Source: Propionibacteriales bacterium
Lineage (GTDB): Bacteria; Actinomycetota; Actinomycetes; Propionibacteriales; Nocardioidaceae
Direction of reading: 5' to 3'
Length of the DNA: 36,659 nt
Assembly: GCA_009377795.1 (NCBI GenBank)
Contig: WHTJ01000044.1
Span: forward strand, 1-36,659
The position numbers and the translations under genes are program-made. Positions 1 through 8,969 of this stretch are shown here, in pieces (position 1 is the stretch's first letter; the number at the start of each line of letters is the position of its first letter). Below the pieces are notes generated by a model, which saw nothing but the letters and a program-made list of their open reading frames with translations, searched no databases and was not told where the DNA came from.

Positions 1-1
1 G

Positions 2-472
2 GCGACCCTGGCGCAGTGGCTCGCCGTACAACGCACCGTCACGAATGCCCGCCGTGGCCCGGGCGTCCATCTGCTCGAGGAAGGCGTCGTCCAGACGCTG
101 TGGACGCTAGGGCTGCGGGCTCGCCCGGAAGCCGTACCCGCCCTGCTGGATCGGCTCCCGGCTCACACGGACGCCGACCTGCTGGTCGTGGTCGAGTCGC
201 CGCTCGAGCTCGTCCTCGACCGGCTCGCCACCCGGATGTCCCGGCACAGCCGGACCCAACACCTGGCGGCCGCACAGCGGGCGGACGAGCTGCGACGCGG
301 TCACGCCCTGCTCGACCTGCTCGCCACCTGGACCACGGTCCCGGTCGTGCGGGTGGCCAACGACGAGCAGACGCCGCTGTCAGAGGTGGCCGGACGGCTC
401 GCCGACCTGGCGTGCCACCCGCCTCCGGCCCGACCTCGGCGCGATGGGTGTGGGCTCGGCCAGTCGCCGTAA
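2..472 (+). CDS. P-loop kinase-like protein, C-terminal part (5' end outside window)
   Basis: An open frame enters from the left edge and ends at TAA 470-472, giving about 156 residues without a start codon. The visible part reads like the C-terminal half of a nucleoside/thymidylate-kinase-like P-loop protein: a segment LLEEGVVQTLW, a strand DLLVVVESP followed by a helix LELVLDRLATR, then an Arg-rich lid-like stretch (RMSRHSRTQ). The Walker A motif would lie upstream of the window, so the fold assignment is inference. Such kinase-like genes occur in actinobacterial polysaccharide loci, which fits the sugar transferase and UDP-glucose dehydrogenase that follow. It converges on the secreted protein at 686-3820. 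Confidence 0.5.
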   Translation, partial: ATLAQWLAVQRTVTNARRGPGVHLLEEGVVQTLWTLGLRARPEAVPALLDRLPAHTDADLLVVVESPLELVLDRLATRMSRHSRTQHLAAAQRADELRRGHALLDLLATWTTVPVVRVANDEQTPLSEVAGRLADLACHPPPARPRRDGCGLGQSP

Positions 473-567
473 CCGACGAGTTTGCTGTCGTGGCCGACGT
501 ACGGCGACCGCTTCGTCGGTTTCGATGACCACACCGGTCGAGGCGACAACTCGAAGTCGGCCAGATG

Positions 568-645
568 TGCAATCTCGGCGCGACTTCTCCACAACTCTCT
601 CGCCGAGATTGCAGTTGTGGTCGTTTCTTCGCGTCGAGATTGCAG
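568..645. repeat. 13-bp inverted repeat plus a third partial copy between convergent genes
   Basis: TGCAATCTCGGCG (568-580) and CGCCGAGATTGCA (601-613) are perfect inverted copies separated by 20 nt. The 11-mer CGAGATTGCAG occurs at 604-614 and again at 635-645. The element fills the 213-nt gap between two convergent genes. It could fold into a long-loop hairpin and help end both transcripts, but there is no U-run directly after the stem, so a dispersed REP-like repeat is equally possible. Confidence 0.7.
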
Positions 646-685
646 AAGTGCCCGGTCAGTGGTGCAATCGCTGCTGAGGCGTGCG

Positions 686-3600
686 TCAGAGCAGTCGAAC
701 CGTCACCTGGACGTGCGTCGACTCGGCGCCCAGGTAGCTGCCGTTCTCCACGTGGACCGCCCAGAAGGTGGAGGTCGTCAACGGCCTGTGCTTGAGGCTG
801 AACGTCCCGTTGCCCTCCGTCGTCACCGTCTCCAGCACGCGCGGCGTGCCGTCCCCGGGCTGCACCCAGATCTCGACGGGCTCGCCGGCCACCGGTAAGT
901 CCGGGGCTGCGCGCAGCGTCCCACTGAGCGTGGTTCGGTTCGTGAGCTTGATGCTGTCCGGCTTCGCCTGGAAATCGTCCAGGGTCACCGGGACCGCCGC
1001 CGCCTGCTGGACCTCGACCGCCACCTCGTCGGACACCTGCTGCGATCCGTCGTTCGCCGTGAGCCGCAGCACGTACGGCCCCGCCGCCGAGAACGTCGCC
1101 GTGGTGTCGACGGCGTTCGGATTCCCGAAGGTCACGGTGCCGGGGCCGCTGACCTTGGACCAGGTCGCCGTGGTGGCGCCGGGTGGGATCGGCAGCCCGT
1201 CGTCGGTGACGGTTCCGTCCAAGGACACGGGGTCGGGCATCTGGACGGCCTGGTCGGGTCCCGCGTTCACCACCGGTGGGGAGTTCGGCGCCAGCGGTCG
1301 TGTCCTGAACTGGAGCAGCAGGACGGGCGGCGCCAGGCCGTCCTTGGCCTCTGCCGTACGCCGGCCGGTGCCGTCGATCAGGAAGCTGACCGCGTTGCCC
1401 TGCGCCCATCCCGGCCGGTCCACGATCTCCTGAAGGATGTCCTTGAGCTCAGGGGTCTGCTGGCCGACGCCCGCCTCACCGATCAGGCTCCACGCGGGCG
1501 GGCTCCACGGCACCGTCGTCGACGCGATGCTGGACAGCCGCGCGGACACATCGCCAGTCCGGCCGCCGACATACTGTGTCGCGTTGTCCGCCGCCTCACC
1601 GCGGATGGTGAACGCCGCCGCGTCGGTGCCGACTTCGTCGACCTTGAACTGGATCTTTGCGCTGACGATCTCGCCGCCCTGCGGCACCGGCAGGCCGGTG
1701 AACCGCAGTCCGTCGAGCACGTCCTCCGGAGTCGGAGGGCCGTCGTGCCCGAGCTCGACGTCGGCACTGGTGAGGTAGACGTACCGGTCGTTGCCGCCGC
1801 CGATGTACTCCATCGCGTCGTCGGCACCGTGCGAGATCGGGATCTGCGTCGTCCGGACCCCGCCTACCGGGTAGACGTCGACGGCGACGTCGTCGAAACC
1901 GGCCAGCGCGCTGTCGTTCGCGGTCATCCGCAGGACGTACGACCCGGTGGCCGAGAACGTCGCCGTCGTGTTCGCGGCGTTCGGCGATCCGAAGATCACC
2001 GCTCCCGGACCGGACACCATCGTCCAGCTGTAGGTCAGCGTGCCGTTCGGCTCGCCGTCGTCGACGGCGGTGCCCAAGAGGTTCGCCGTCTCCGTGACGT
2101 CGATCATCTGGTCCGCGCCGGCGTTGACGGCGGGCGGCCGGTTGGTGATCGGGGCCAGGTTCACCGAGATCTCGTGCAGCACACCGTCGTTCTCTTCGGG
2201 GTGCGAGTTGTTGTCCAGGCCGCGGTCGACGAGGTAGTAGTTGCGGGCGCCGGAGCCATTGCTGGCCGGCGCGATCGTGATGCCGGCGTTCTTGACCGGG
2301 TCGGCGGCCGCGATGTCGATCGTGGTCAGCAGTGAGCCGTTGCGGTCCAGCTCGTAGATCATGTCATTGTCGTCGAGCACCACCACGGTGTCGCGTACCG
2401 CGTCGTACTCGATGCCCTCGGTGTCCTCGGCGCCGAACTTGGCGACGTCGAACTGGGTGACGATGTCGTCACCAGCGGGCGGCACCCCGTTGAACGTGCC
2501 GTTGGGGCCCGGCTGGAGCCGGAACACCTCGGCGCTCACACCGTCGACCAGCCACAGCTCGTCGTGCACCGCGTCGTACGCGACCCCCTCGGGGTCCGTG
2601 AGGCCGAACGTCGACGTCTTGAACTTGCTCGGGCTCCCTCCGGCCGCCGGGACCGTGAACAACGTCTTCTTGTCGTCGTCGGTGTAATAGGTCTGCCCGG
2701 TCGTCGGGTTGTGCGCGACGCCGGTCGGCTCGTTCGACCACGGCACGGTCGTCGTGGTGCTGACGAGAGCGCCCTGGCGGGTCGCCGTGTACACGTTGGC
2801 GCCGGCGTAGAGCGGCATCTCGTCGACCTCGCCGTCGGAGACGATCAGGCGGTCGCCGGCCGGCCGGTAAGCGATGCCCGACGGATCCGGACTCGGGGGG
2901 TTCCAGCTCGACAGGTCGCGGTCGGCCACGAGGGTTCCGCCCTCGGTGACGGCGGATGCCGGTGCGGCCATGGGTGCGGCGAGCGTCACCTCTGCGACCC
3001 GGCCGAGGATGGTCGCGTCACCCAGGTCCGCGACGTAGAGGTGCTGAGTCCGCGGCGCATCGGTCTGGTCGGCACTCGGCCCGAAGTCCATCGCCTGCAG
3101 GTTCGAGATCTGCGCATCGCTCAGGTCGTACGACTTAACGGTACGACCCGCGTCGTCCACCGCGTACAGGTTCGCGGCGTCCTCGTCGGCGGTGTACAGC
3201 AACCCGTCCTCGGGGTTGTAGGCAAGTCCGCGCAGCTCCGCGCCGTCCAGGCTCCGCAGCTCTGTACTGGTGACCGAGCCGCCGGGAGCGATGTGCACGA
3301 TGCGGTCGTCGGTACCGTCCAGCACGTGCCATGTGCCGTCGGTGGAGTACGCCGCACCGGTCGCGTCCCCGAGTCCGCGGGGAGCGGCTGAGTCGCGGAC
3401 CTGCGGGCTCCGGGCGGACAGCTGTTTCCCGGCGACCGCGAGCCGCCTGCCGTCCTCGACCGCGGTGAGGCGCTGCGTGAGCGGGTCGAACGCGACGGTG
3501 GCTCCGTCCGCGATGTCTCGTACGCGGGCCGAGCCGCGCCGGGTCTCACCGGGCGTGAGCTCCACGACCTTGCTGCCTCCGGCCGACGTCGATCCGGTGA

Positions 3601-3820
3601 CGAGCAGGGCACCGCGCCCACGGGCGAACGTGACCCCGGTCGGGCGCGGCACGCCGAATTCGCTGGTGTAGATGGAACGGACCTCCCGGGCGACCCGGTC
3701 CGGACCGCCGCCCGGGCCGGCCACTGCTACCGCGCTCACGGCCGCCAATCCTGGCACCAAGGCAACCGTGAGGGCGGTCAGCGCCACGATCGGAATCGAG
3801 CGCCTCTTCACACTCGGCAT
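686..3820 (-). CDS. Large secreted beta-propeller / PKD-domain protein
   Basis: The 1044-residue product starts with a Sec-type signal peptide (basic MPSVKRR, hydrophobic core, small-residue region near 30-35). Residues about 45-540 carry repeated propeller-like units (GLAYNPEDGLLYTAD, GVAYDAVHDELWLVD, GIEYDAVRDTVVVLD) resembling NHL or SdiA-regulated esterase-like propellers. Two PKD/REJ-like beta domains follow (about 565-655 and 845-935), each opening with P-V-N-A-G-x-D-Q. Between them lies a beta-sandwich module of the carbohydrate-binding type seen in secreted actinobacterial proteins. The last ~100 residues look Ig-like. No catalytic motif or sortase signal was seen. AAGGGAG a few nt upstream supports the ATG. 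The sugar transferase ends 12 nt upstream on the same strand, so co-transcription and a surface or glycan-binding role are likely. Confidence 0.8.
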   Translation of the reverse strand: MPSVKRRSIPIVALTALTVALVPGLAAVSAVAVAGPGGGPDRVAREVRSIYTSEFGVPRPTGVTFARGRGALLVTGSTSAGGSKVVELTPGETRRGSARVRDIADGATVAFDPLTQRLTAVEDGRRLAVAGKQLSARSPQVRDSAAPRGLGDATGAAYSTDGTWHVLDGTDDRIVHIAPGGSVTSTELRSLDGAELRGLAYNPEDGLLYTADEDAANLYAVDDAGRTVKSYDLSDAQISNLQAMDFGPSADQTDAPRTQHLYVADLGDATILGRVAEVTLAAPMAAPASAVTEGGTLVADRDLSSWNPPSPDPSGIAYRPAGDRLIVSDGEVDEMPLYAGANVYTATRQGALVSTTTTVPWSNEPTGVAHNPTTGQTYYTDDDKKTLFTVPAAGGSPSKFKTSTFGLTDPEGVAYDAVHDELWLVDGVSAEVFRLQPGPNGTFNGVPPAGDDIVTQFDVAKFGAEDTEGIEYDAVRDTVVVLDDNDMIYELDRNGSLLTTIDIAAADPVKNAGITIAPASNGSGARNYYLVDRGLDNNSHPEENDGVLHEISVNLAPITNRPPAVNAGADQMIDVTETANLLGTAVDDGEPNGTLTYSWTMVSGPGAVIFGSPNAANTTATFSATGSYVLRMTANDSALAGFDDVAVDVYPVGGVRTTQIPISHGADDAMEYIGGGNDRYVYLTSADVELGHDGPPTPEDVLDGLRFTGLPVPQGGEIVSAKIQFKVDEVGTDAAAFTIRGEAADNATQYVGGRTGDVSARLSSIASTTVPWSPPAWSLIGEAGVGQQTPELKDILQEIVDRPGWAQGNAVSFLIDGTGRRTAEAKDGLAPPVLLLQFRTRPLAPNSPPVVNAGPDQAVQMPDPVSLDGTVTDDGLPIPPGATTATWSKVSGPGTVTFGNPNAVDTTATFSAAGPYVLRLTANDGSQQVSDEVAVEVQQAAAVPVTLDDFQAKPDSIKLTNRTTLSGTLRAAPDLPVAGEPVEIWVQPGDGTPRVLETVTTEGNGTFSLKHRPLTTSTFWAVHVENGSYLGAESTHVQVTVRLL

Positions 3821-3832
3821 CGGTTTCTCCCT

Positions 3833-4504
3833 TCACGCCTTTCGGCTGCCCGCGGTCTGGGCTTGGTCATGGTGGTGGAATTCCTGCTCTGTCCTCGGCC
3901 TGCCCCACGTCAGGCGAGCGAAGATCGCCCAGGCCTGCCGGAAGAGCAACGCGACGTCGTACGCCAAAGAACGACGACCGAGGTAGTCGAGGTCGAGCCG
4001 CACGCGCTCGTGCAGCAACACGGACGCGTAGTACCCGGCGGGGTCAGTGCTCTGCGCCAGCCGCTCCGCCTCGTCCATGAACCCGAGCGTGGACGGCCCG
4101 ACCAGACCGGGTCGCACGCTGAGTACGCGGCGTTCCCACACCGTGTACAACGAGACGTACTCGGGAGTCTCTGGCCGTGGCCCCACGAGACTCATATCGC
4201 CCTTGAGGACGTTGAGCAGCTGCGGCAGCTCGTCGAGGTACGAGGCACGAAGCAGTCGGCCCAACGGGGTCACCCGCGGGTCTCCGCGCGGGCTGACGTC
4301 GGCCGATCTCCGGTTGGCGCCGTCCACCATGGTGCGGAACTTGTAGACCACGAACGCCCGCCCGTGGCGACCCACCCGGACCTGGCGGAACAGCGCGGGC
4401 CCCGGCGAGTCGACCCGGACGAGGAACGCGATGACGACCAGCACCGGCGAGAGGAGGAAGAGCGTCGACGCGGCGACGAGACGGTCGAACGTGGACTTCA
4501 GCAT
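3833..4504 (-). CDS. Monotopic phosphoglycosyl transferase (bacterial sugar transferase)
   Basis: The 223-residue protein has the compact architecture of the WcaJ/PglC-type bacterial sugar transferases, which move a phosphosugar from a nucleotide sugar to undecaprenyl phosphate. Visible hallmarks are an N-terminal hydrophobic re-entrant helix (LVAASTLFLLSPVLVVIAFLV), F-R-Q-x-R-V-G, the YKFRTM motif, the DPRVTPLGRLLR segment, the Asp-Glu pair in YLDELPQL that forms the catalytic dyad in this family, and SLVGPRPE. It lacks the N-terminal multi-pass domain of longer homologues. Its ATG follows the TGA of the PIG-L gene directly (TGAATG), indicating translational coupling. It probably starts assembly of an exopolysaccharide or glycolipid. 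Confidence 0.9.
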   Translation of the reverse strand: MLKSTFDRLVAASTLFLLSPVLVVIAFLVRVDSPGPALFRQVRVGRHGRAFVVYKFRTMVDGANRRSADVSPRGDPRVTPLGRLLRASYLDELPQLLNVLKGDMSLVGPRPETPEYVSLYTVWERRVLSVRPGLVGPSTLGFMDEAERLAQSTDPAGYYASVLLHERVRLDLDYLGRRSLAYDVALLFRQAWAIFARLTWGRPRTEQEFHHHDQAQTAGSRKA

Positions 4505-5212
4505 TCAGGCACCGTCCACCCCGGACAGGCCCCGCATGCCGTGCCTCGCCGACTCCCTGAGCAGCATGAACGGCTCCGCGGCCAGCAGCCCCGAAGCGAC
4601 GCCGTGGCGTTGGGCGTACGCGGTGAGCGCCTCGACGGAGCGCGGATGCGGGTACGGCCGCACCTCCGAGTGGTACGTATCGGCGTACGCCTTCATCGCG
4701 GTCAGCTTGGTCTCCAGCGTTTCGCTGATGTCGACGTAGAGATTCGGCGCGAACACGCTGCCGGGAATGGGCGGCGCCCAGTCGGTCGACGACGGGACCT
4801 CGAAGGAGCAGACGCGGCTGACGCTGGAACCGGCCACCGGCCTGGTCGCGACCATGGTGGCTCGCGCCACGATTCGGTGATCCTCGTTGACGTCACCGCC
4901 GAAGTGGGTGAGCACGACGTCGGGCTGCAGCTCACGCACGCACTCCTCGATCGGCGTGATGACGTTCAGCATCCGGATCGCGTCCAGCCGCTGATCGGGC
5001 AGGCCGACGAAGACCACCTTCGTGACACCGAGCGTCTCGCACGCCCTGCGGGCGCACTCCTCCTGGAGCGCGACCCGGTCGTGCCGCGACGTGACGCCGT
5101 CGGTCAGGATGCAGACCCAGACCTCGTCACCACGGCTCGTGTGCCAAGCCATGGTCCCCCCGGCACCCAGCGTCTCGTCGTCTGGATGTGCCGCGACGGT
5201 CAGTACCCGCAT
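4505..5212 (-). CDS. PIG-L family N-acetylglucosamine deacetylase-like protein
   Basis: The 235-residue product belongs to the PIG-L/LmbE zinc amidase family (MshB, Mca, BshB relatives). AHPDDETLGAGGT near residues 7-19 supplies the His and Asp of the zinc site, and the second motif is THFGGDVNEDH. A longer open frame begins at 5377, but residue similarity starts at MRVLTVAAHPDDE and AAGGGGA lies 5-7 nt before that ATG, so 5212 is chosen. Being coupled to a phosphoglycosyl transferase, it probably deacetylates a nucleotide- or lipid-linked sugar rather than making mycothiol. The substrate is inferred from context only. It is divergent from the UDP-glucose dehydrogenase across 158 nt that must hold both promoters. 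Confidence 0.88.
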   Translation of the reverse strand: MRVLTVAAHPDDETLGAGGTMAWHTSRGDEVWVCILTDGVTSRHDRVALQEECARRACETLGVTKVVFVGLPDQRLDAIRMLNVITPIEECVRELQPDVVLTHFGGDVNEDHRIVARATMVATRPVAGSSVSRVCSFEVPSSTDWAPPIPGSVFAPNLYVDISETLETKLTAMKAYADTYHSEVRPYPHPRSVEALTAYAQRHGVASGLLAAEPFMLLRESARHGMRGLSGVDGA

Positions 5213-5370
5213 TGCGGTCCCCTTCGCGAAGTCGAACTCCCCTAAGCAAACGGCGTCGCAGCCCATTCGACATCGGCAGTTCGGCGTAGACGACCTCCCG
5301 CAGACGGTGGACGCGTGCGGTGCCCTGCTCGTGGAACTCTGACTGCACGCAGCAAAAGTGGGGCGGTCTG

Positions 5371-6708
5371 ATGACACTGCGGATCAGTGTGGTGGGTTGT
5401 GGCTACCTTGGCGCAACGCACGCGGCCTGCATGGCCGAGTTGGGCTTCGACGTGCTCGGACTGGACGTCGACCGCGAGCGGATCGATGCGCTCAGTGACG
5501 GGAACGTGCCCTTCTACGAGCCCGGGCTCGAGCCGCTGCTGCGCAAGCACGTCGAGTCCGGACGGCTGTCGTTCACGACGTCGTACGCCGAGGCGGCCGA
5601 GTTCGCCGACGTGCACTTCGTCTGCGTGTCGACGCCGCAGCGGGACGGGGACTTCGCCGCGGATCTGTCGCACGTGCACCGAGTCGTCGACGAACTGGCG
5701 CCGCTGCTCACCCGTCCGTGTGTGGTGGTGGGCAAGTCGACGGTGCCGGCGGGTACCGCCGAGGGTCTGGCGTACCGCATCGCGGAGCTGTCGCCGGTGG
5801 ACGACGCCGCAGAGCTCGCCTGGAACCCGGAGTTCCTGCGCGAGGGGCACGCGGTCGAGGACACCCTGCGTCCGGATCGTCTGGTGTTCGGCGTCGCCGG
5901 CCCGAACCGGCGCGGGGAGCCAGGCCGGGCGGAGGACGTACTGCGCGAGATCTACGCGGACCCGATCGCCGCCGGAACCCCGGTGGTGGTCAGCGACTAC
6001 CCGACGGCCGAGCTGGCCAAGGTCGCAGCGAATGCATTCCTGGCAACGAAGATCTCGTTCATCAATGCGATGGCCGAGCTGTGCGAGGCGACCGGCGGTG
6101 ACGTGACTGTGTTGGCGGACGCCATCGGGCACGACCCGCGGATCGGCCGGCGGTTCCTCAACGCGGGGCTCGGCTTCGGCGGCGGTTGCCTACCCAAGGA
6201 CATCCGGGCGTTCATGGCCCGCGCCGGCGAGCTGGGTGTCGGTGAGGCGCTCACCTTCCTGCGTGAGGTGGACGCGATCAACCAGCGACGCCGGGAGCGA
6301 GTGGTGGAGATCGCCGGTGAGCTGCTCACGCGCCCGTGGCCGGGCTCCCGGATCGCGGTGCTGGGCGCGGCGTTCAAGCCAGACTCGGACGACATCCGCG
6401 ACTCCCCAGCGCTCAACGTCGCCGGCCGGTTGCACCTCCACGGCGCGCACGTCACGGTGTACGACCCGCAGGCGATGGACGGCGCCCGGCGGCTCTGGCC
6501 CACGCTCCATTACGCCGATTCCGTGCCCGATGCCTGCGCGGGCGCACACGTCGTACTGGTGCTCACCGAGTGGCAGCAGTTCCGCGAGATGGACCCGTAC
6601 CTCCTCGCGGACGTCGTCGAACAGCCCGCGATCGTGGACGCCCGCAACTGCCTGAACCCAGCGAAGTGGCGTGCCGCCGGCTGGACGTACCGCGGCGTTG
6701 GTCGCTAG
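5371..6708 (+). CDS. UDP-glucose 6-dehydrogenase family protein
   Basis: The 445-residue protein oxidises UDP-glucose (or a related UDP-sugar) twice with NAD+ to the uronate. The N-terminal Rossmann motif is VVGCGYLGATHAA, the family block NPEFLREGHAVEDTLRPDR is present, and the catalytic cysteine lies in GFGGGCLPKD. The C-terminal UDP-binding domain includes GAAFKPDSDDIRDSPAL. The open frame could start at 5320, but similarity starts at MTLRISVVG, so ATG 5371 is used. The upstream Shine-Dalgarno is weak (GGGGCGG). With the neighbouring sugar transferase and deacetylase it supplies an acidic sugar for a surface polymer. UDP-ManNAc dehydrogenase is a less likely alternative. Confidence 0.92.
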   Translation: MTLRISVVGCGYLGATHAACMAELGFDVLGLDVDRERIDALSDGNVPFYEPGLEPLLRKHVESGRLSFTTSYAEAAEFADVHFVCVSTPQRDGDFAADLSHVHRVVDELAPLLTRPCVVVGKSTVPAGTAEGLAYRIAELSPVDDAAELAWNPEFLREGHAVEDTLRPDRLVFGVAGPNRRGEPGRAEDVLREIYADPIAAGTPVVVSDYPTAELAKVAANAFLATKISFINAMAELCEATGGDVTVLADAIGHDPRIGRRFLNAGLGFGGGCLPKDIRAFMARAGELGVGEALTFLREVDAINQRRRERVVEIAGELLTRPWPGSRIAVLGAAFKPDSDDIRDSPALNVAGRLHLHGAHVTVYDPQAMDGARRLWPTLHYADSVPDACAGAHVVLVLTEWQQFREMDPYLLADVVEQPAIVDARNCLNPAKWRAAGWTYRGVGR

Positions 6709-6830
6709 CACTCCCGACCCGGACATGCCGTGACCGGGTGATCGAGCGGTAACGCGGGCGCGGAATGCCGGCTGGCTATCGTGACCGCTCTGTCTGCCAT
6801 CTTGTCGGCGGTATCCGTATGGTGGTGGCT

Positions 6831-8072
6831 ATGCGTGGGGCTGGTGATCACCTCAGCGTCGGGGAGCGGGTTGCGTTTTACCGCGCGCGGCGCGGGATGA
6901 CGCAGGCGGTCCTGGCGGGTCTTGTTGGTCGCTCTGAGGATTGGTTGAGCAAGATCGAGCGCGGAGAGCGTTCGCTGCGGCGGCTGGACATCGCCGTGGA
7001 GTTGGCGAGGGCGCTTCGGGTAACCGTTGGCGACCTTTTCGGGCAGCCGATTCTTGTTGAGGATGAGTCGGAGCACGCTGATGATGACGTGCCGGCTGTG
7101 CGGGATGCCTTGATGGCTCCGCGCCGTCTGTCCCGTGTGCTGTACGGGCAGCAAACGGCCTACCAGGATCTGAGCCCTGAAGCGGCGTCAGTGCTCGTGT
7201 ACCGGTCGTGGGAGGACTTTCAGCGGGGACGATTGGGGCGGGTGATCACTGCTCTGCCGGGATTGATCCGCTCGGCTCAGCATCTTGAGGACTTGGGCGC
7301 GATGAGCGATGCACAGCGTCGGGGCTGGGCGGTATCGGCCCGGGTGCATCACCTGGCCGCGACCACGCTCGCCAAGGTGGGCGAGGCCGATCTGGCGTGG
7401 ATCGCGGCCGAGCGGTCGATGCAGGCGGCCGATCAGGCGGACGATCCTTTGGTGTTGGCTTCCGCGGCACGGGCGGGAACCCATGCGTTGCTGGCGATCG
7501 GCAGGTACGCCGAGGCTCTGGACCTGGGCGAGACCGCCGCTCGCTGGCTGTGCTCCCAGGTGCAGGACGATGACCCGGAGGCGCTGAGCCTGGTCGGGAT
7601 GTTGTATCTGCGGACCGCGGCCGCGGCCGCCCGCAAGCAGGATCGGAGTATGTGGACCGAGCTGCATTCGCGGGCCGCTGACATGGGCAATCGGCTCGGC
7701 CGGGATGCGAACTATTGGCAGACCGGATTCGGGCCGACGAATGTCACGTTGCACAGGCTCGCGGCGGCGCTCGACCTCGGCGACATCTCTTATGTGGTGG
7801 CGAACGGGCCTGGTGTTGAGGTGGGCCATATGCCGGTCGAGCGTGGGGTGTCGTATCGGACCGACCTTGCCCGCGCGTTCGCGCTCGACGCTCAAGACGA
7901 GGCCGCGCTGTCCGAGCTCCTCACTGCAGAGGAGTCTGCCCCGCAGTTGGTCAGGAACAGCGCCGAGGTGCGGGAGACGGTTCGGGCGATGTATCGCCGC
8001 TCTCCGGTCGCCGCACGCAGTAAATCGTCGCCAGTGATGGGTCTTGCTCAACGCTGCCGGGCGGTTCAGTGA
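6831..8072 (+). CDS. XRE-family regulator with long helical-repeat C-terminal domain
   Basis: The 413-residue protein carries an N-terminal XRE helix-turn-helix (about residues 8-62: VGERVAFYRARRGMTQ, then LVGRSEDWLSKIERGERSL). A long alpha-helical region follows with Ala/Leu-rich TPR-like pairs (ALLAIGRYAEALDLGETAA is typical). This layout is common in actinobacterial sensory regulators in which the helical part binds a ligand or partner. ATGs at 6819 and 6831 are in frame; GGTGG sits just before the second, which is preferred. The stop overlaps the start of the flavoprotein gene (GTGA), so the two are co-translated. It probably controls its own module; no operator could be defined. Confidence 0.8.
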   Translation: MRGAGDHLSVGERVAFYRARRGMTQAVLAGLVGRSEDWLSKIERGERSLRRLDIAVELARALRVTVGDLFGQPILVEDESEHADDDVPAVRDALMAPRRLSRVLYGQQTAYQDLSPEAASVLVYRSWEDFQRGRLGRVITALPGLIRSAQHLEDLGAMSDAQRRGWAVSARVHHLAATTLAKVGEADLAWIAAERSMQAADQADDPLVLASAARAGTHALLAIGRYAEALDLGETAARWLCSQVQDDDPEALSLVGMLYLRTAAAAARKQDRSMWTELHSRAADMGNRLGRDANYWQTGFGPTNVTLHRLAAALDLGDISYVVANGPGVEVGHMPVERGVSYRTDLARAFALDAQDEAALSELLTAEESAPQLVRNSAEVRETVRAMYRRSPVAARSKSSPVMGLAQRCRAVQ

Positions 8073-8611
8073 GCACCGTCGCCGTAGTCGGCTGTGCGGC
8101 GGGGGGAGTGGAGCAGGTGCGCTCCCACCTTGTGCTGCCACTGCGAGCTGATGAACACGTCGTGACCGTCACCCTCACCCCCGCGGCTGCCACATGGTTG
8201 GGCCAGGCGGGCGAGCTCGACCAGCTGGAGGCGGCCACGGGCTTTCCGGTGCGTTGCACGCCTCGTCTGCCCACCGAGCAGAGTCCACACCCGCGCCCGG
8301 ACTTGCTTGTGGTGGCACCAGCCACGGCGAACTCGGTCGCCAAGATCGCCCTGGGGATCTCCGACAACCAAGCACTCACTCTCGTGTGCGAGAACATCTC
8401 AACGACGCCCGTCATCGTCTTTCCACGGATCAACGCAGCACACGCTCGACACCCTGCATGGGAGGGTTACCTGGCGGCCTTGCGCGGCGTTGGAGTGCAT
8501 CTGATCTACGGCGACGACGTGTGGCCGCTTTACGAACCACGCGACGCCCCGTCAGGGCGAGACCTGCCATGGCCGGACATCGTCCGTACGGCGAAACAAC
8601 TCCTCTCCTGA
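8069..8611 (+). CDS. HFCD-family flavoprotein (Dfp/EpiD-like)
   Basis: The 180-residue protein resembles homo-oligomeric flavin-containing Cys decarboxylases and relatives (PPC decarboxylase, EpiD, UbiX fold). It opens with VAVVGCAAGGVEQ. The motif APATANSVAKIALGISDN matches the PxMNxxMW-free flavoprotein subfamily pattern (APAT-N-x-x-K-x-x-x-G-I-x-D), which binds FMN. The classical active-site His of PPC decarboxylases is not obvious, so the reaction is unknown. The GTG start overlaps the regulator's TGA by four bases. Pairing of a flavoprotein with an XRE regulator suggests that a flavin- or redox-linked reaction is sensed or performed by the module. A role in coenzyme A synthesis is unlikely because no synthetase domain follows. 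Confidence 0.8.
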   Translation: MSTVAVVGCAAGGVEQVRSHLVLPLRADEHVVTVTLTPAAATWLGQAGELDQLEAATGFPVRCTPRLPTEQSPHPRPDLLVVAPATANSVAKIALGISDNQALTLVCENISTTPVIVFPRINAAHARHPAWEGYLAALRGVGVHLIYGDDVWPLYEPRDAPSGRDLPWPDIVRTAKQLLS

Positions 8612-8637
8612 CCTGGCTCACATCGATCGGTGAGATA

Positions 8638-8656
8638 CCCGGACAGTTTGTCCGGG
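8638..8656. repeat. Perfect 8-bp hairpin after the flavoprotein gene
   Basis: CCCGGACA (8638-8645), loop GTT and TGTCCGGG (8649-8656) form a strong stem 26 nt after the flavoprotein stop and 64 nt before the next gene. No U-run follows, so it is either a Rho-independent-like terminator of the actinobacterial type, an mRNA-stabilising hairpin inside the module, or a protein-binding site. Confidence 0.6.
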
Positions 8657-8720
8657 CTGACCTGACGTTCCTGACTTTGACTGGCGGTCAATACCCACGG
8701 AGCGAAAGGCAGCAGGTCAA

Positions 8721-8969
8721 ATGGGAGCCCAGGAATCCACAGAGCATGGTGCGGTGCCGAGCCCTCGGGACGCAGGGCACGTGCGGCTGCTCTTCGGGAG
8801 CCACGTGATCGCCGAGTATTGGGCCGACTCGGAACGCGCTGCACTCTACGCGGATGTGATCGGTCGCCGCTTCGCGGGATTGCGGGTGGAGAACGTCCCG
8901 GCCTCTGTTGACCCTGGGCAGCTGGCTCCGCTCCCCGAGGAATGGCTATGGAACCTGCCTCCTCGCTGA
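8721..8969 (+). CDS. 82-residue protein of unknown function
   Basis: This small protein has no family I recognise. It is predicted soluble, with beta-strand-like HVRLLFGSHVIAEYW followed by a helix (DSERAALYADVIGRRF) and a C-terminal WLWNLPP. A purine-rich stretch (AAAGGCAGCAGG) lies 5-16 nt before ATG 8721. It sits between the flavoprotein and primase/polymerase-like genes on the same strand, 109 nt downstream of the former and 147 nt upstream of the latter, so it is probably part of the same module. The codon use is the high-GC pattern of its neighbours. Confidence 0.6.
   Translation: MGAQESTEHGAVPSPRDAGHVRLLFGSHVIAEYWADSERAALYADVIGRRFAGLRVENVPASVDPGQLAPLPEEWLWNLPPR

Noticed and set aside
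39-1409. A 456-codon minus-strand frame at the left edge
   Set aside because: It overlaps the secreted-protein gene and the kinase-like tail in shadow frames, with Arg/Gly/Pro-biased composition and no motif.
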